Of a stretch of 64,000 nucleotides of DNA, positions 50,198-58,655 are shown piece after piece (within the stretch, counting starts at the first letter, position 1; every line of letters begins with the position of its first letter). The stretch is from an uncultured Rhodospirillales bacterium (GTDB lineage: Bacteria > Pseudomonadota > Alphaproteobacteria > Acetobacterales > Acetobacteraceae). The notes beneath the pieces were generated by a model. It was not told the DNA's origin. It worked only from the letters and a program-made list of their open reading frames with translations, and searched no databases. The stretch lies in the NCBI GenBank assembly GCA_903823665.1, contig CAIJTR010000053.1, forward strand, positions 16,889-80,888, in the 5' to 3' direction. Position numbers and translations under genes: made by a program.

Positions 50198-51811
50198 TCA
50201 AGCCCGCGCCAGAACCCGGTCCCGCATCAAATCCGCCGCCTTCTCACCAATCATAATGCACGCCGCATTGGTGTTGCCGGAAACCAGCGTCGGCATGATG
50301 GAGGCATCCGCCACCCGCAGCCCCGTCACCCCACGCACCCGCAACTGATCATCCACCACCGCCATCTCGTCCTGGCCCATGCGCGCGGTACCGCACGGAT
50401 GATAGATCGTCCCACCATACGCCCGCGCATAATCCAGCAGCGCATCATCCCCCTGCACACTCTCCCCCGGCAAATACTCGCTGGCGATATACTTGCTCAT
50501 CACCGGCTGAGCCGCCAACGCACGCGACAGCTTCAACCCCTGAAGCAGCACCTCGCAATCCGTCTCCGCCGACAGATAATTCGGGAAGATCGCTGCATGC
50601 ACCTTCGGATCGGCCGATTTGAGCCGTATCTCGCCCCGGCTCTCCGGCCGCAACTGACACACACTTTGCGTAAAGCCTGAGAACTTGTGAAGCCCCTCCG
50701 CCGGGCGATCCGCACTGAAGATGATGAAATGAAACTGAATATCCGGCTCTGGCAAATCCGCCCGCGTTTTGGCAAAAATGCCAATCTGCCCAGCACTGAT
50801 CGACAGCGGCCCCGCTCGCGTCAGCAGAAATTGCAGCCCCACCTTCGCCATCTGCACCCGGCTCGTCATAATGTCGTTCACCGTGATCGGCTGCGTGCAG
50901 CGATAGGCGAAACGCACCTGGAAATGATCCTGCAAATTCTGCCCCACGCCCGGCAGCTCATGCAGGGTCTCAATCCCCATCTCCGCCAAATGCGCCGATG
51001 GCCCAATGCCTGACAGCATCAGCAACTGTGGCGAATTGATCGCCCCACCGCACAGCACCACCTCCCGCGAAGCCCGCACCACCTGGCTCACACCGCCTTG
51101 CGAAAACGCCACCCCCGTCGCGCGCGTGCCGGCGAACAAAACGCGCTCGGCCAGCGCATTGGTGATCACCCGCAGATTTGCCCGCTTCATCGCCGGCTTC
51201 AAAAACGCCTTCGCGGCAGACATCCGCAAGCCGTTCTTTGAGGTCTGCTGATAATACCCAACCCCCTCCTGATGCGGCCCGTTGAAATCATCCGTGCGCG
51301 GAATGCCAAGTTCAGCAGCGGACTGCGCATACGCCTCGCAAAGCGGGTGCCGGTCCGTGATGTCACTGACCGCCAAAGCACCTTTGCGCCCGTGCAGCCC
51401 GCTCGGGTCCGCCCCAATGCGCCCCTCGGAGCGCTGGAAATACGGCAGCACATCCTCCCACGCCCAACCGGAATTTCCGAGTTGCCGCCAATGGTCGTAA
51501 TCAGCGGACTGCCCGCGGACATACAACATGCCGTTGATCGAAGAACTGCCGCCGAGCACTTTGCCGCGCGGCCACAGCATGCGCCGATTGCGCGTGCCCG
51601 GCTCCGCCTCCGTCTCGTAACACCAATTCACTTTCGGATCGGCAATGGTCTTGCCATAGCCAAGCGGAATATGAATCCACGGGTTGCTGTCGGGACCACC
51701 GGCTTCCAGCACCACCACCCGCACCGAAGGGTCCTCGCTCAACCGCGCCGCCAGCACGCATCCGGCCGAGCCGGCACCGACCACCACGTAATCAGCTTCG
51801 ATCGTTTCCAT
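50198..51811 (-). CDS. GMC-family FAD oxidoreductase (choline/alcohol dehydrogenase-like)
   Basis: 537 residues. ADP-binding motif VVGAGSAGCVLAARLSEDP near the N-terminus, GMC signature 1 region PRGKVLGGSSSINGMLYVRG, signature 2 region GGAINSPQLLMLSGIGP, and the C-terminal YHPCGTARMG and NTNAACIMIGEKAADLM with the catalytic His-Asn pair. Oxidises a primary alcohol, related to choline and aliphatic alcohol dehydrogenases such as AlkJ. GGGAGGGGC precedes the ATG. No betB partner is nearby, so choline is unlikely. Context of acyl-CoA synthetases suggests an aliphatic or terpenoid alcohol. Confidence 0.92.
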   Translation of the reverse strand: METIEADYVVVGAGSAGCVLAARLSEDPSVRVVVLEAGGPDSNPWIHIPLGYGKTIADPKVNWCYETEAEPGTRNRRMLWPRGKVLGGSSSINGMLYVRGQSADYDHWRQLGNSGWAWEDVLPYFQRSEGRIGADPSGLHGRKGALAVSDITDRHPLCEAYAQSAAELGIPRTDDFNGPHQEGVGYYQQTSKNGLRMSAAKAFLKPAMKRANLRVITNALAERVLFAGTRATGVAFSQGGVSQVVRASREVVLCGGAINSPQLLMLSGIGPSAHLAEMGIETLHELPGVGQNLQDHFQVRFAYRCTQPITVNDIMTSRVQMAKVGLQFLLTRAGPLSISAGQIGIFAKTRADLPEPDIQFHFIIFSADRPAEGLHKFSGFTQSVCQLRPESRGEIRLKSADPKVHAAIFPNYLSAETDCEVLLQGLKLSRALAAQPVMSKYIASEYLPGESVQGDDALLDYARAYGGTIYHPCGTARMGQDEMAVVDDQLRVRGVTGLRVADASIMPTLVSGNTNAACIMIGEKAADLMRDRVLARA

Positions 51812-51878
51812 TGCCCCTCCCGTTGCCGATCCGGCATGTTGGTGTCAGCATCGCTGCAACCATAACAGGGATCAAGCC

Positions 51879-52184
51879 ATGTCTCGCATCAGCATCATCG
51901 TCGAATTCACCCCAAAACCCGGCTGCTTCGACGCCTTCAACGCCCATATCCGCGCCCATGCCAAGGCCACGCTTGAGGAAGAGCCCGGATGCCTTGCGTT
52001 CGACGTGCTGCAACCTCTGTCCGAAGACGGCACCCCCGACCTCACCCGCATCATGCTCGTCGAAATCTACAAAGACATGAACGCCGTGAAGGCCCACCGC
52101 GCCAACCCTCGCATGCCCAAAGTTGCCGAAGGAAGCGCGCCGTTGTTGGCAGGCCGCAAGCTTACAATTTGCGCTATGGATTGA
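51879..52184 (+). CDS. Antibiotic biosynthesis monooxygenase (ABM/YgiN-like) protein
   Basis: 101 residues, one ABM domain: IIVEFTPKPGCFDAFNAHIRAHAKATLEEEPGCLAFDVLQ and MLVEIYKDMNAVKAHRANPRM. Dimeric ferredoxin-like fold; members act as cofactor-free quinol monooxygenases or in small-molecule detoxification. Embedded on the plus strand between minus-strand catabolic genes and divergent from the GMC oxidoreductase. Confidence 0.88.
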   Translation: MSRISIIVEFTPKPGCFDAFNAHIRAHAKATLEEEPGCLAFDVLQPLSEDGTPDLTRIMLVEIYKDMNAVKAHRANPRMPKVAEGSAPLLAGRKLTICAMD

Positions 52185-52201
52185 GCATCCGGGGGACGAG
52201 C

Positions 52202-53326
52202 TTAAAAAGCCGTCCCCGCCGCCACCAGCCGCGCGCGATGCGACTCCGTATCGCCAAACGTCTTCTCAATCATCGTCAGCCGCTTGAAGTAATGGCCGAC
52301 CTTGTATTCCATCGTCATGGCAATGCCGCCATGCAGTTGGATCGCCTCCTGCCCCAGCTTGCGGCTGCTGGTGCCGATCTGCACACGGGCGGCTGAAATC
52401 GCGCGGCTGCGTTCAGCAGCATCCGTCTCGCTCGACATCATCGTGGCATAGAGCGACATGCTGCGCGCCTGTTCCAGCTCCACCAGCATGTCCACCGCGC
52501 GATGCTGAAGCACCTGAAACTCACCGATTGCACGACCGAACTGCTTGCGGGTTTTCATGTAGTCGATGGTGGTGGCGTGCATATCCTCCATCGCTCCCAC
52601 CGCCTCGGCACACAGAAAGGCTGAAGCCTCATCAATGGTTTGTGCAATCACCCCATGCGCATCCAGGCTCAGCACCGCTTCTGCAGGCGTGGCACTAAAG
52701 CTGATCTCGGCGGCGCGCTGACCGTCCTGCGTGGCATAGCCGCGCCGCTGCAAACCGGCCGCATCCACCAGAAACAACCCAATCCCGCCAGCATCCGTCA
52801 CAGCCCCGGAAATCCGAGCCGAGACGATAATCTTGTCCGCCGTCGCCCCATGCAGAACGAGGCTTTTCTCGCCATTGATCTGCCAGCCATCACCAGCGCG
52901 CGTAGCCGAGACCGAAACATAATCCTGATTGTAGCGCGCCAGCCGCTCATGATGCGCAAAGCACATCGTTACTTCACCAGCAGCAATGCGCGGCAGATAT
53001 TCGTCCTGCAACGAAGCAACGCCACAATGGCGCAACAACCCGCCCGCGAGCGTCACGGTGGCCAGATACGGCTCGACCACCAACCCCCGGCCGAACGCCT
53101 GCGCGATCAGCATCGTCTCCACCGCGCCACCGCCAAAGCCGTTGTGCTGTTCAGCGAAGTTCGCCCCCAGCAGGCCGAGTTCGGCAAACTTCGCCCAATT
53201 CTCCCGGCTCCAGCCATCGCTTGAGGCCAGCAGCGCCTTGCGTTGTTCGAAGCCGTAAATATCGGCCACCAACCGGTCCACCGAATCTTTCAGCAGGCGC
53301 TGGTCGTCAGAAAGGTCAAAATCCAT
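52202..53326 (-). CDS. Acyl-CoA dehydrogenase, pimeloyl-CoA dehydrogenase small-subunit (PimD) type
   Basis: 374 residues with the three acyl-CoA dehydrogenase domains: N-terminal helical MDFDLSDDQRLLKDSVDRLV, middle beta domain with GWQINGEKSLVLHG, and C-terminal FAD domain ending in IQLHGGIAMTMEYKVGHYFKRLTMIEKTFGD. The QLHGGIAMTMEY motif and lack of an obvious catalytic glutamate at the usual place are typical of the small subunit of heteromeric acyl-CoA dehydrogenases. It follows the large-subunit gene by three bases and must form a complex with it. Confidence 0.88.
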   Translation of the reverse strand: MDFDLSDDQRLLKDSVDRLVADIYGFEQRKALLASSDGWSRENWAKFAELGLLGANFAEQHNGFGGGAVETMLIAQAFGRGLVVEPYLATVTLAGGLLRHCGVASLQDEYLPRIAAGEVTMCFAHHERLARYNQDYVSVSATRAGDGWQINGEKSLVLHGATADKIIVSARISGAVTDAGGIGLFLVDAAGLQRRGYATQDGQRAAEISFSATPAEAVLSLDAHGVIAQTIDEASAFLCAEAVGAMEDMHATTIDYMKTRKQFGRAIGEFQVLQHRAVDMLVELEQARSMSLYATMMSSETDAAERSRAISAARVQIGTSSRKLGQEAIQLHGGIAMTMEYKVGHYFKRLTMIEKTFGDTESHRARLVAAGTAF

Positions 53327-53329
53327 AAA

Positions 53330-54532
53330 TCAGAACCCCAGCACAGCTTTGGCGAGAATATTGCGCTGTATCTCGTTCGATCCGCCATAGATCGAAACCT
53401 TGCGCATATTGAAATACATCGGGGCCGCCGTTGCCGCATCATCCGGGCCAATCGGCGGCTCGTTGCGGAACTCCAACTCCTCCTCGGTGAAGAACGGGGC
53501 CACGTAAGGGCCGATCACGTCCATCATCAGCTCCGTCGTCGCCTGCTGCAGCTCGCTGCCCTTGATTTTCAGCACCGAGCTCATCGGGTTCGGCTTGCCG
53601 CGCGGCAGATATTTCTCCTGCGCCACCACGCGAAGCTGCGTCATCTCCAGCGCCTTCAGCTCCACTTCCACATTCACCAGCTTCTCGCGGAACTTCGGAT
53701 CGTCGATCAGCCGGATCTCGCCCACATGCTCCATCGCCGCCAGCTCGCGAATGCGCAGCAGCCGCGCTTTGGAGATGCCGATGCGCGCAATCCCGGTCCG
53801 CTCGTTGCCGAGCAGAAACTTCGCGTAATCCCATCCCTTGTTGATCTCGCCAACAAGGTTCTCCGCCGGGACCCGCACATCGTCGAACCACACCTCGTTC
53901 ACCTCAACGCCGCCGTCGATCGTCTGAATCGGCCGCACCGTGATGCCCGGCGTTTTCATATCGACCAGGATGAACGAAATACCCTCCTGCTTCTTCGCCG
54001 CCATATCGGTGCGGGCGAGGACGAAAATCCAATCCGCATATTGGCCCAAAGTCGTCCACGTCTTTTGCCCGTTGATCACGAAATGATCGCCATCGCGCAC
54101 CGCCGCCGTGCGCAGGGATGCCAGATCCGATCCAGCCCCAGGCTCAGAGAAACCCTGACACCACCAATCATCCAGATTGGCCGCCCGCGCCAGAAACCGC
54201 TGCTTGTGCACCTGCGAGCCGAACTCCGCAATCACCGGCCCCACCATCGAACAGTTGAACGGCAGCGGAGACGGCACGGAGGCCTGCTGCAACTCGTCCT
54301 GATAAATATACGTCTGAATCGGGCTCCAATTCTGCCCGCCCCATTCCACCGGCCAATGCGGCACAGCAAGCCCGCGCGCATTCAAAATGCGCTGCGCCTC
54401 TACCTGCTCCTCCTTTGAGGCGTGCAGCCCCTCCCGCAGCTTACGCCTGATGCGATCCGGCACGGCGGTGTGGAAGAAATCGCGCAACTCGGCGCGAAAC
54501 GCGCGCTCCTCGGCGGTGAACGACAAATCCAT
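53330..54532 (-). CDS. Acyl-CoA dehydrogenase, pimeloyl-CoA dehydrogenase large-subunit (PimC) type
   Basis: 400 residues. FAD- and acyl-contacting segments: WWCQGFSEPGAGSDLASLRT, FVINGQKTWTTLGQYADWIFVLART, and a C-terminal YGGSNEIQRNILAKAVLGF. Where MCAD-type enzymes carry the base glutamate there is glycine (IYGGS). The helix LLGNERTGIAR offers a glutamate at the position used by IVD/LCAD-type enzymes. Begins directly after the TAG of the upstream acyl-CoA synthetase and precedes the small subunit, giving a ligase-large-small order like pimA-pimC-pimD of dicarboxylate degradation. Confidence 0.88.
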   Translation of the reverse strand: MDLSFTAEERAFRAELRDFFHTAVPDRIRRKLREGLHASKEEQVEAQRILNARGLAVPHWPVEWGGQNWSPIQTYIYQDELQQASVPSPLPFNCSMVGPVIAEFGSQVHKQRFLARAANLDDWWCQGFSEPGAGSDLASLRTAAVRDGDHFVINGQKTWTTLGQYADWIFVLARTDMAAKKQEGISFILVDMKTPGITVRPIQTIDGGVEVNEVWFDDVRVPAENLVGEINKGWDYAKFLLGNERTGIARIGISKARLLRIRELAAMEHVGEIRLIDDPKFREKLVNVEVELKALEMTQLRVVAQEKYLPRGKPNPMSSVLKIKGSELQQATTELMMDVIGPYVAPFFTEEELEFRNEPPIGPDDAATAAPMYFNMRKVSIYGGSNEIQRNILAKAVLGF

Positions 54533-56209
54533 CTAGGGCTCCTGTGCAGGCAAAGTGGCCAGTTGTAGTCGGGAAAGTTTGCCCACCGGGGTTTTCGGCA
54601 GGCTGTCACGCAGTTCAAGCGCCGCCGGCAATTCATGCCGCCCAATGCGCTCGGACAGAAATGAGCGCAGCGCCTCAAGCGTCAATGGCGCAGCCCCCGG
54701 CCGCATCACCACAAACGCCTTGGCGGATTGCCCGCGATACGCATCAGCCACGCCAATCACCCCGGCCTCGGCCACATCAGGGTGCTCATAAATCGCGTCC
54801 TCGATCACCCGCGGATACACATTGAACCCGCCGGACAAAATCATGTCCTTCTTGCGATCCACCAGCACAAAGCTGCCCTTGGCCGTCATGTGGCCAACAT
54901 CGCCGGTGAGGAAAAACCCATCCACAAACGCCGCCGCATTCTCATCCGGCCGGTTCCAATAACCCTGCATCACATTCAGGCCACGAATGGCAATCTCGCC
55001 CGTCGCCTCCGCCCCCAGCACAATATGCGGGTCATCCAGCGACACTATCCGTACTTCAATGCCCGGCAACGGCACGCCGATTTCACCGGGACCGTACGGC
55101 CGCCCCGGCACCAGCGTGCAGCCCACCGGCGACGTCTCGGTCATCCCCCACCCACCGGTCAGCCGATGCCCGGTCAATGCCTCCAACCGGTCCACCACCT
55201 CCATCGGCAGCGGTGCCCCACCGGAAAACACCAGACGCAGACTGGAAAGATCGCACGCATCAATGCCGGGATGATTGGCCAAAGCCGTCCACATCGTGGG
55301 CACGCCGTGGAACACCGTCGCACGGTCCTGCTCAATCGCGCGCAGCACCGCCGCCACCTCGAACCGCGCCAGCAGCAAAATCTCCGCCCCACCGGACAGC
55401 GAGCGCAGCAACACGCTGGTCAGTGCAAAGATATGGAACAACGGCAGCACGCAAATCACCCGGTCGCCCGGCTGCAACGCCGTTCCCTGGCCCAATGCCC
55501 AAACCTGCCCCATCGACACCGCAGCCGTGAGGTTCGCGTGGCTCAGCATCGCAGCCTTCGGCAGGCCCGTCGTGCCGCCGGTGTATTGCAGCAGTGCCAC
55601 ATCCCCCGGCACCACAACCGGCCACACGGCAAGCGGCTGCGCATCCGGCATGCCAGAGGCAGCAGACGCATCATCCCAAACCGCATCCGCCGCCACATAC
55701 AGCCGCGCGCACGCCCCCTCGGCAAGCAATCGCTCCGCGGTCGGCAGCACGGCAGGCAGATCGGTGGTGATCAGCATCCCAGCCCCACTATCGGCCAGCT
55801 TGCGGGCAATGGCGCGTGGTGGGTCCAACGGGGTGAGATGCACCAGCCGCCCGCCTGCCCGCAGCACCGCAAAGAATACAATCGGATGCCACGCCGTGTT
55901 GGTCAGCAACAGCCCCACCGCATCGCCGGGCTTCAACCCGTCCGCAATCAGCCCCGCCGCCAGCCGGTCCACCCGCGCGCGAAATGCCGCATAGCTCAGC
56001 CGCGTTGAGCGGAATCGCAGCGCAGGCAAATCCGCAAATCGCTCTGCGGCGCGGTCGAGCAAGGCGGGAAGCGTGCCGGTTTCAATCGGTGCGGCCCACT
56101 CCACGCCAGCAGGGTAAATCGCCTCCCACGGATGCGGCGTGCGGGGCAGGCTTGCATCTGGCACGCGCGATCTCTCCCTGGTTGAATTGCCGGTTTGATT
56201 TTGCCCCAC
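54533..56209 (-). CDS. AMP-dependent acyl-CoA synthetase (PimA-like dicarboxylate/long-chain acyl-CoA ligase)
   Basis: 558 residues. PHPWEAIYPAGVEWAAPIETGTLPALLDRAAERFADLPAL is the N-terminal block shared by FadD and PimA-type ligases. P-loop LLQYTGGTTGLPKAAMLSH, A5 GWGMTETSPVGC, A7-A8 FLTGDVGHMTAKGSFVLVDRKKDMILSGGFNVYPRVIED and C-terminal lysine in LPKTPVGKLSRLQL. The P-loop has YTGGTTG, the FadD form. First gene of a three-gene operon with the paired acyl-CoA dehydrogenases, so it presumably activates their substrate. Confidence 0.9.
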   Translation of the reverse strand: MGQNQTGNSTRERSRVPDASLPRTPHPWEAIYPAGVEWAAPIETGTLPALLDRAAERFADLPALRFRSTRLSYAAFRARVDRLAAGLIADGLKPGDAVGLLLTNTAWHPIVFFAVLRAGGRLVHLTPLDPPRAIARKLADSGAGMLITTDLPAVLPTAERLLAEGACARLYVAADAVWDDASAASGMPDAQPLAVWPVVVPGDVALLQYTGGTTGLPKAAMLSHANLTAAVSMGQVWALGQGTALQPGDRVICVLPLFHIFALTSVLLRSLSGGAEILLLARFEVAAVLRAIEQDRATVFHGVPTMWTALANHPGIDACDLSSLRLVFSGGAPLPMEVVDRLEALTGHRLTGGWGMTETSPVGCTLVPGRPYGPGEIGVPLPGIEVRIVSLDDPHIVLGAEATGEIAIRGLNVMQGYWNRPDENAAAFVDGFFLTGDVGHMTAKGSFVLVDRKKDMILSGGFNVYPRVIEDAIYEHPDVAEAGVIGVADAYRGQSAKAFVVMRPGAAPLTLEALRSFLSERIGRHELPAALELRDSLPKTPVGKLSRLQLATLPAQEP

Positions 56210-56306
56210 ACTGCCCGCAGCCAGAACAACACGTCAATTCCACTCTTGGTGCGCGCCCCGCCCCGTGGCAGCTTCATGCCCAATCAAACTCGGGAAACGC
56301 CACGCA

Positions 56307-57269
56307 ATGTCCCTCCCCGCCTTGTTCAACGGGCTCCGCCTGCCGGTCATCGGCTCGCCGCTGTTCATCATCTCCACGCCCGATCTGGTGATCGCCCAGT
56401 GCAAGGCCGGCATCGTCGGCAGCTTCCCGGCGCTGAACGCCCGGCCCGCGCATGTGCTCGAAGAATGGCTGATCCGCATCAAAACCGAGCTTGCGGCGCA
56501 TGACGCAGCCCACCCCGAAGCGCCCTCCGCCCCGTTCGCCGTCAACCAGATCGTCCATCGCTCCAACGAGCGATTGGAGGCGGATTTGGCCATGTGCGTG
56601 AAGCATCAGGTGCCCATCATCATCACCTCCCTCGGCGCACGACCAGAGGTGAACGCCGCCGCCCATTCCTATGGCGGTATCGTGCTGCATGACATCATCA
56701 ACGACAGCTTCGCCCGCAAAGCCATCGAGAAGGGGGCCGATGGCCTCATTGCGGTGGCCGCCGGGGCTGGTGGCCACGCGGGCACCATCTCCCCGTTCGC
56801 GCTCATTCAAGAAATCCGTGCGTGGTGGAACGGCCCGCTCATCCTCTCCGGCTCCATCGCCAATGGCGGTGCCGTGCTGGCGGCGCAGGCGATGGGGGCC
56901 GATCTCGCCTATATCGGCTCGGCCTTCATCGCAACCGAGGAGGCCAACGCCCAGCCTGCCTATAAGGACATGATCGTGGGCTCCGCCTCATCGGACATTG
57001 TCTACACCAACCTCATCACCGGCGTACCCGGCAACTACCTCAAGCCCAGCATGGTCAAAGCCGGCCTTGACCCCGACAATCTGCCCCAGAGTGATGCCAG
57101 CAAAATGAATTTCAGCGAGGGCAGCACCAAGGCCTGGAAAGACATCTGGGGCTCCGGCCAGGGCATCGGTGCCGTGCATGAAATCCTGCCGGTCGCCGGT
57201 CTGGTGGCTCGCCTGACCTCAGAATACAACGCCGCCCGGCACAGGATTTGCACCGGGGTCGTGGCATGA
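56307..57269 (+). CDS. Nitronate monooxygenase / 2-nitropropane dioxygenase-like flavoprotein
   Basis: 320 residues from ATG 56307. NPD/2-NPD family TIM barrel: PALFNGLRLPVIGSPLFIISTPDLVIAQCKAGIVGSFPALNARP, the FMN phosphate-binding [25 protein letters not shown] (with the conserved histidine) and LSGSIANGGAVLAAQAMGADLAYIGSAFIATEEA. Oxidises alkyl nitronates or related compounds using FMN. Overlaps the SDR start by four bases. Divergent from the ligase operon, so the whole block may serve one pathway. Confidence 0.92.
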   Translation: MSLPALFNGLRLPVIGSPLFIISTPDLVIAQCKAGIVGSFPALNARPAHVLEEWLIRIKTELAAHDAAHPEAPSAPFAVNQIVHRSNERLEADLAMCVKHQVPIIITSLGARPEVNAAAHSYGGIVLHDIINDSFARKAIEKGADGLIAVAAGAGGHAGTISPFALIQEIRAWWNGPLILSGSIANGGAVLAAQAMGADLAYIGSAFIATEEANAQPAYKDMIVGSASSDIVYTNLITGVPGNYLKPSMVKAGLDPDNLPQSDASKMNFSEGSTKAWKDIWGSGQGIGAVHEILPVAGLVARLTSEYNAARHRICTGVVA

Positions 57270-58027
57270 GCGCCTCTGGCATCATGGGCCGCGTGGCCCT
57301 CGTCACCGGTGCCAGCTCCGGCCTCGGCGCACGTTTCGCCCGCGTTCTGGCCGCCGCCGGGGCTCGCATGGTGCTGGCAGCCCGCCGTCAGGACCGTCTG
57401 ACCGCACTTGCGGCCGAACTGCGCGCCGATGGGGCGGAGGCCATCACCGTCAGCCTCGACGTGTCATCCTACGAGTCGATCCAGGCCGCCGCCGTGGTCG
57501 CTGAAAAGCAGCTCGGCCCCATCGGCATCCTCGTCAACAACGCCGGCGTCAGCCGTCAGGCGCGCATTGAGGACGTGACGGAGGAGGAATACGACGAGGT
57601 GATGGGCACCAACCTCAAAGGGGCGTTCTTCATGGCCCAGGCCGCCGCCCGCCAGATGATCGTCCACGGCATCGACGGCCGTATCGTCAATATCGCCAGC
57701 GTCGCCGGGCTGAAACCGCTCGGCCAGCTCTCCACCTACTCCATGTCCAAGGCCGCCATGCTGCAGATGACGAAATCCATGGCGCGTGAATGGGGGAGGC
57801 ATGGCATCAACACGAACGCCATCTGCCCCGGCTACATCGCCACCGAAATCAGCGAGGGCTTCATCGAAACCGAGGCAGGCCGTAGGCTTATCGCCTCCCT
57901 CCCCCGTCGCCGGCTGGGGGAGGCGAATGATCTGGACGGCCTGATGCTCCTGCTCTGCTCCGGTGAGCCCGCCCGCTTCATCAACGGTGCGGTCATCGCC
58001 GCTGATGACGGGTTCAGCGCGTTTTGA
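57266..58027 (+). CDS. Short-chain dehydrogenase/reductase
   Basis: 253 residues from ATG 57266, overlapping the preceding TGA. Classical SDR: cofactor motif TGASSGLGARFA, NNAG in LVNNAGVSRQARIED, the catalytic Ser-Tyr-Lys in NIASVAG and STYSMSKAAMLQMTK, and ICPGYIATEIS. Probably a 3-hydroxyacyl-CoA or alcohol dehydrogenase type, NAD(P)-dependent. Its 3' end overlaps the convergent DoxX gene by 14 bases. Confidence 0.93.
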   Translation: MSASGIMGRVALVTGASSGLGARFARVLAAAGARMVLAARRQDRLTALAAELRADGAEAITVSLDVSSYESIQAAAVVAEKQLGPIGILVNNAGVSRQARIEDVTEEEYDEVMGTNLKGAFFMAQAAARQMIVHGIDGRIVNIASVAGLKPLGQLSTYSMSKAAMLQMTKSMAREWGRHGINTNAICPGYIATEISEGFIETEAGRRLIASLPRRRLGEANDLDGLMLLLCSGEPARFINGAVIAADDGFSAF

Positions 58028-58427
58028 TCGACCGCGAAGCCAGCCACCCATCAACGCTCCAAGCCCCGGCACCCACCGCCGCCAGCTGCAGGAACCCGCC
58101 GGCCATCGCCAGGTTCTTGTAAAAATTGATCATGTTTGGCCCATCGCCCACGGCCAGGTGAAACATCACGCCGGTCACAACGCAGAAAACCGCCATCACA
58201 AACGCCACCGGCCGCGTGAACAGACCCGCGAGGATCGCAAGACCGCCGCCCAACTCGATCAGCACCGACGCGCCATAGGCAATGCTTGGGAATGGCATCC
58301 CAGACTTCGCGATATAGGCGATTGTCCCATCCATGGCGGAGATTTTGCCCAGACCGCCCATGATAAAGATGATGGCCAGGAGCAAACGCCCCAGCAACTG
58401 GGCCGCAGGCGAGGCGAATATGGGCAT
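58014..58427 (-). CDS. DoxX-family membrane protein
   Basis: 137 residues from ATG 58427, four membrane helices, with the DoxX pattern LLGRLLLAIIFIMGGLGKI at the start, IAYGASVLIELGGGLAILAGLFTRPVAFVMAVFCVVTGVMFH in the middle and FYKNLAMAGGFLQLAAVGAG near the end. DoxX proteins are small quinone-linked membrane proteins of mostly unknown role. The frame extends upstream to 58898, but the DoxX homology starts at this ATG and the extension is antisense to glgP. Confidence 0.9.
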   Translation of the reverse strand: MPIFASPAAQLLGRLLLAIIFIMGGLGKISAMDGTIAYIAKSGMPFPSIAYGASVLIELGGGLAILAGLFTRPVAFVMAVFCVVTGVMFHLAVGDGPNMINFYKNLAMAGGFLQLAAVGAGAWSVDGWLASRSIKTR

Positions 58428-58532
58428 CTGGCAATTTCCGATATGATGTGCTGCGATGCAGCATGGGCGTGTCGTCGCTCGTTGCCTAACGCGTGACTTC
58501 ACAATGCGGTAACATTCTCCGCTCGCATCCAT

Positions 58533-58561
58533 TTGACACACCAACATGTGTTTTCTGGTAA
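58533..58561 (+). promoter_or_regulatory. Possible sigma-70-type promoter of the glg genes
   Basis: A perfect TTGACA (58533-58538) is followed, after 17 bases, by a weak TGGTAA (58556-58561), about 95 bases before the glgP ATG. The -35 box is strong and the -10 poor, which alphaproteobacteria tolerate. Low confidence. Confidence 0.3.
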
Positions 58562-58655
58562 ACCACCGCCGGGCATGGTGTCTTGTCCGCGCAACACGCC
58601 CACGCCGACCCGCCCAGACAACGCGCGCCCCAAAGCCTGACCGAGGATTTGCCTG

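Noticed and set aside
48368..50680. 770-codon open frame on the plus strand
   Set aside because: Arg/His/Pro-rich shadow of the minus-strand synthetase, thiolase and GMC genes, all of which have full family motifs.
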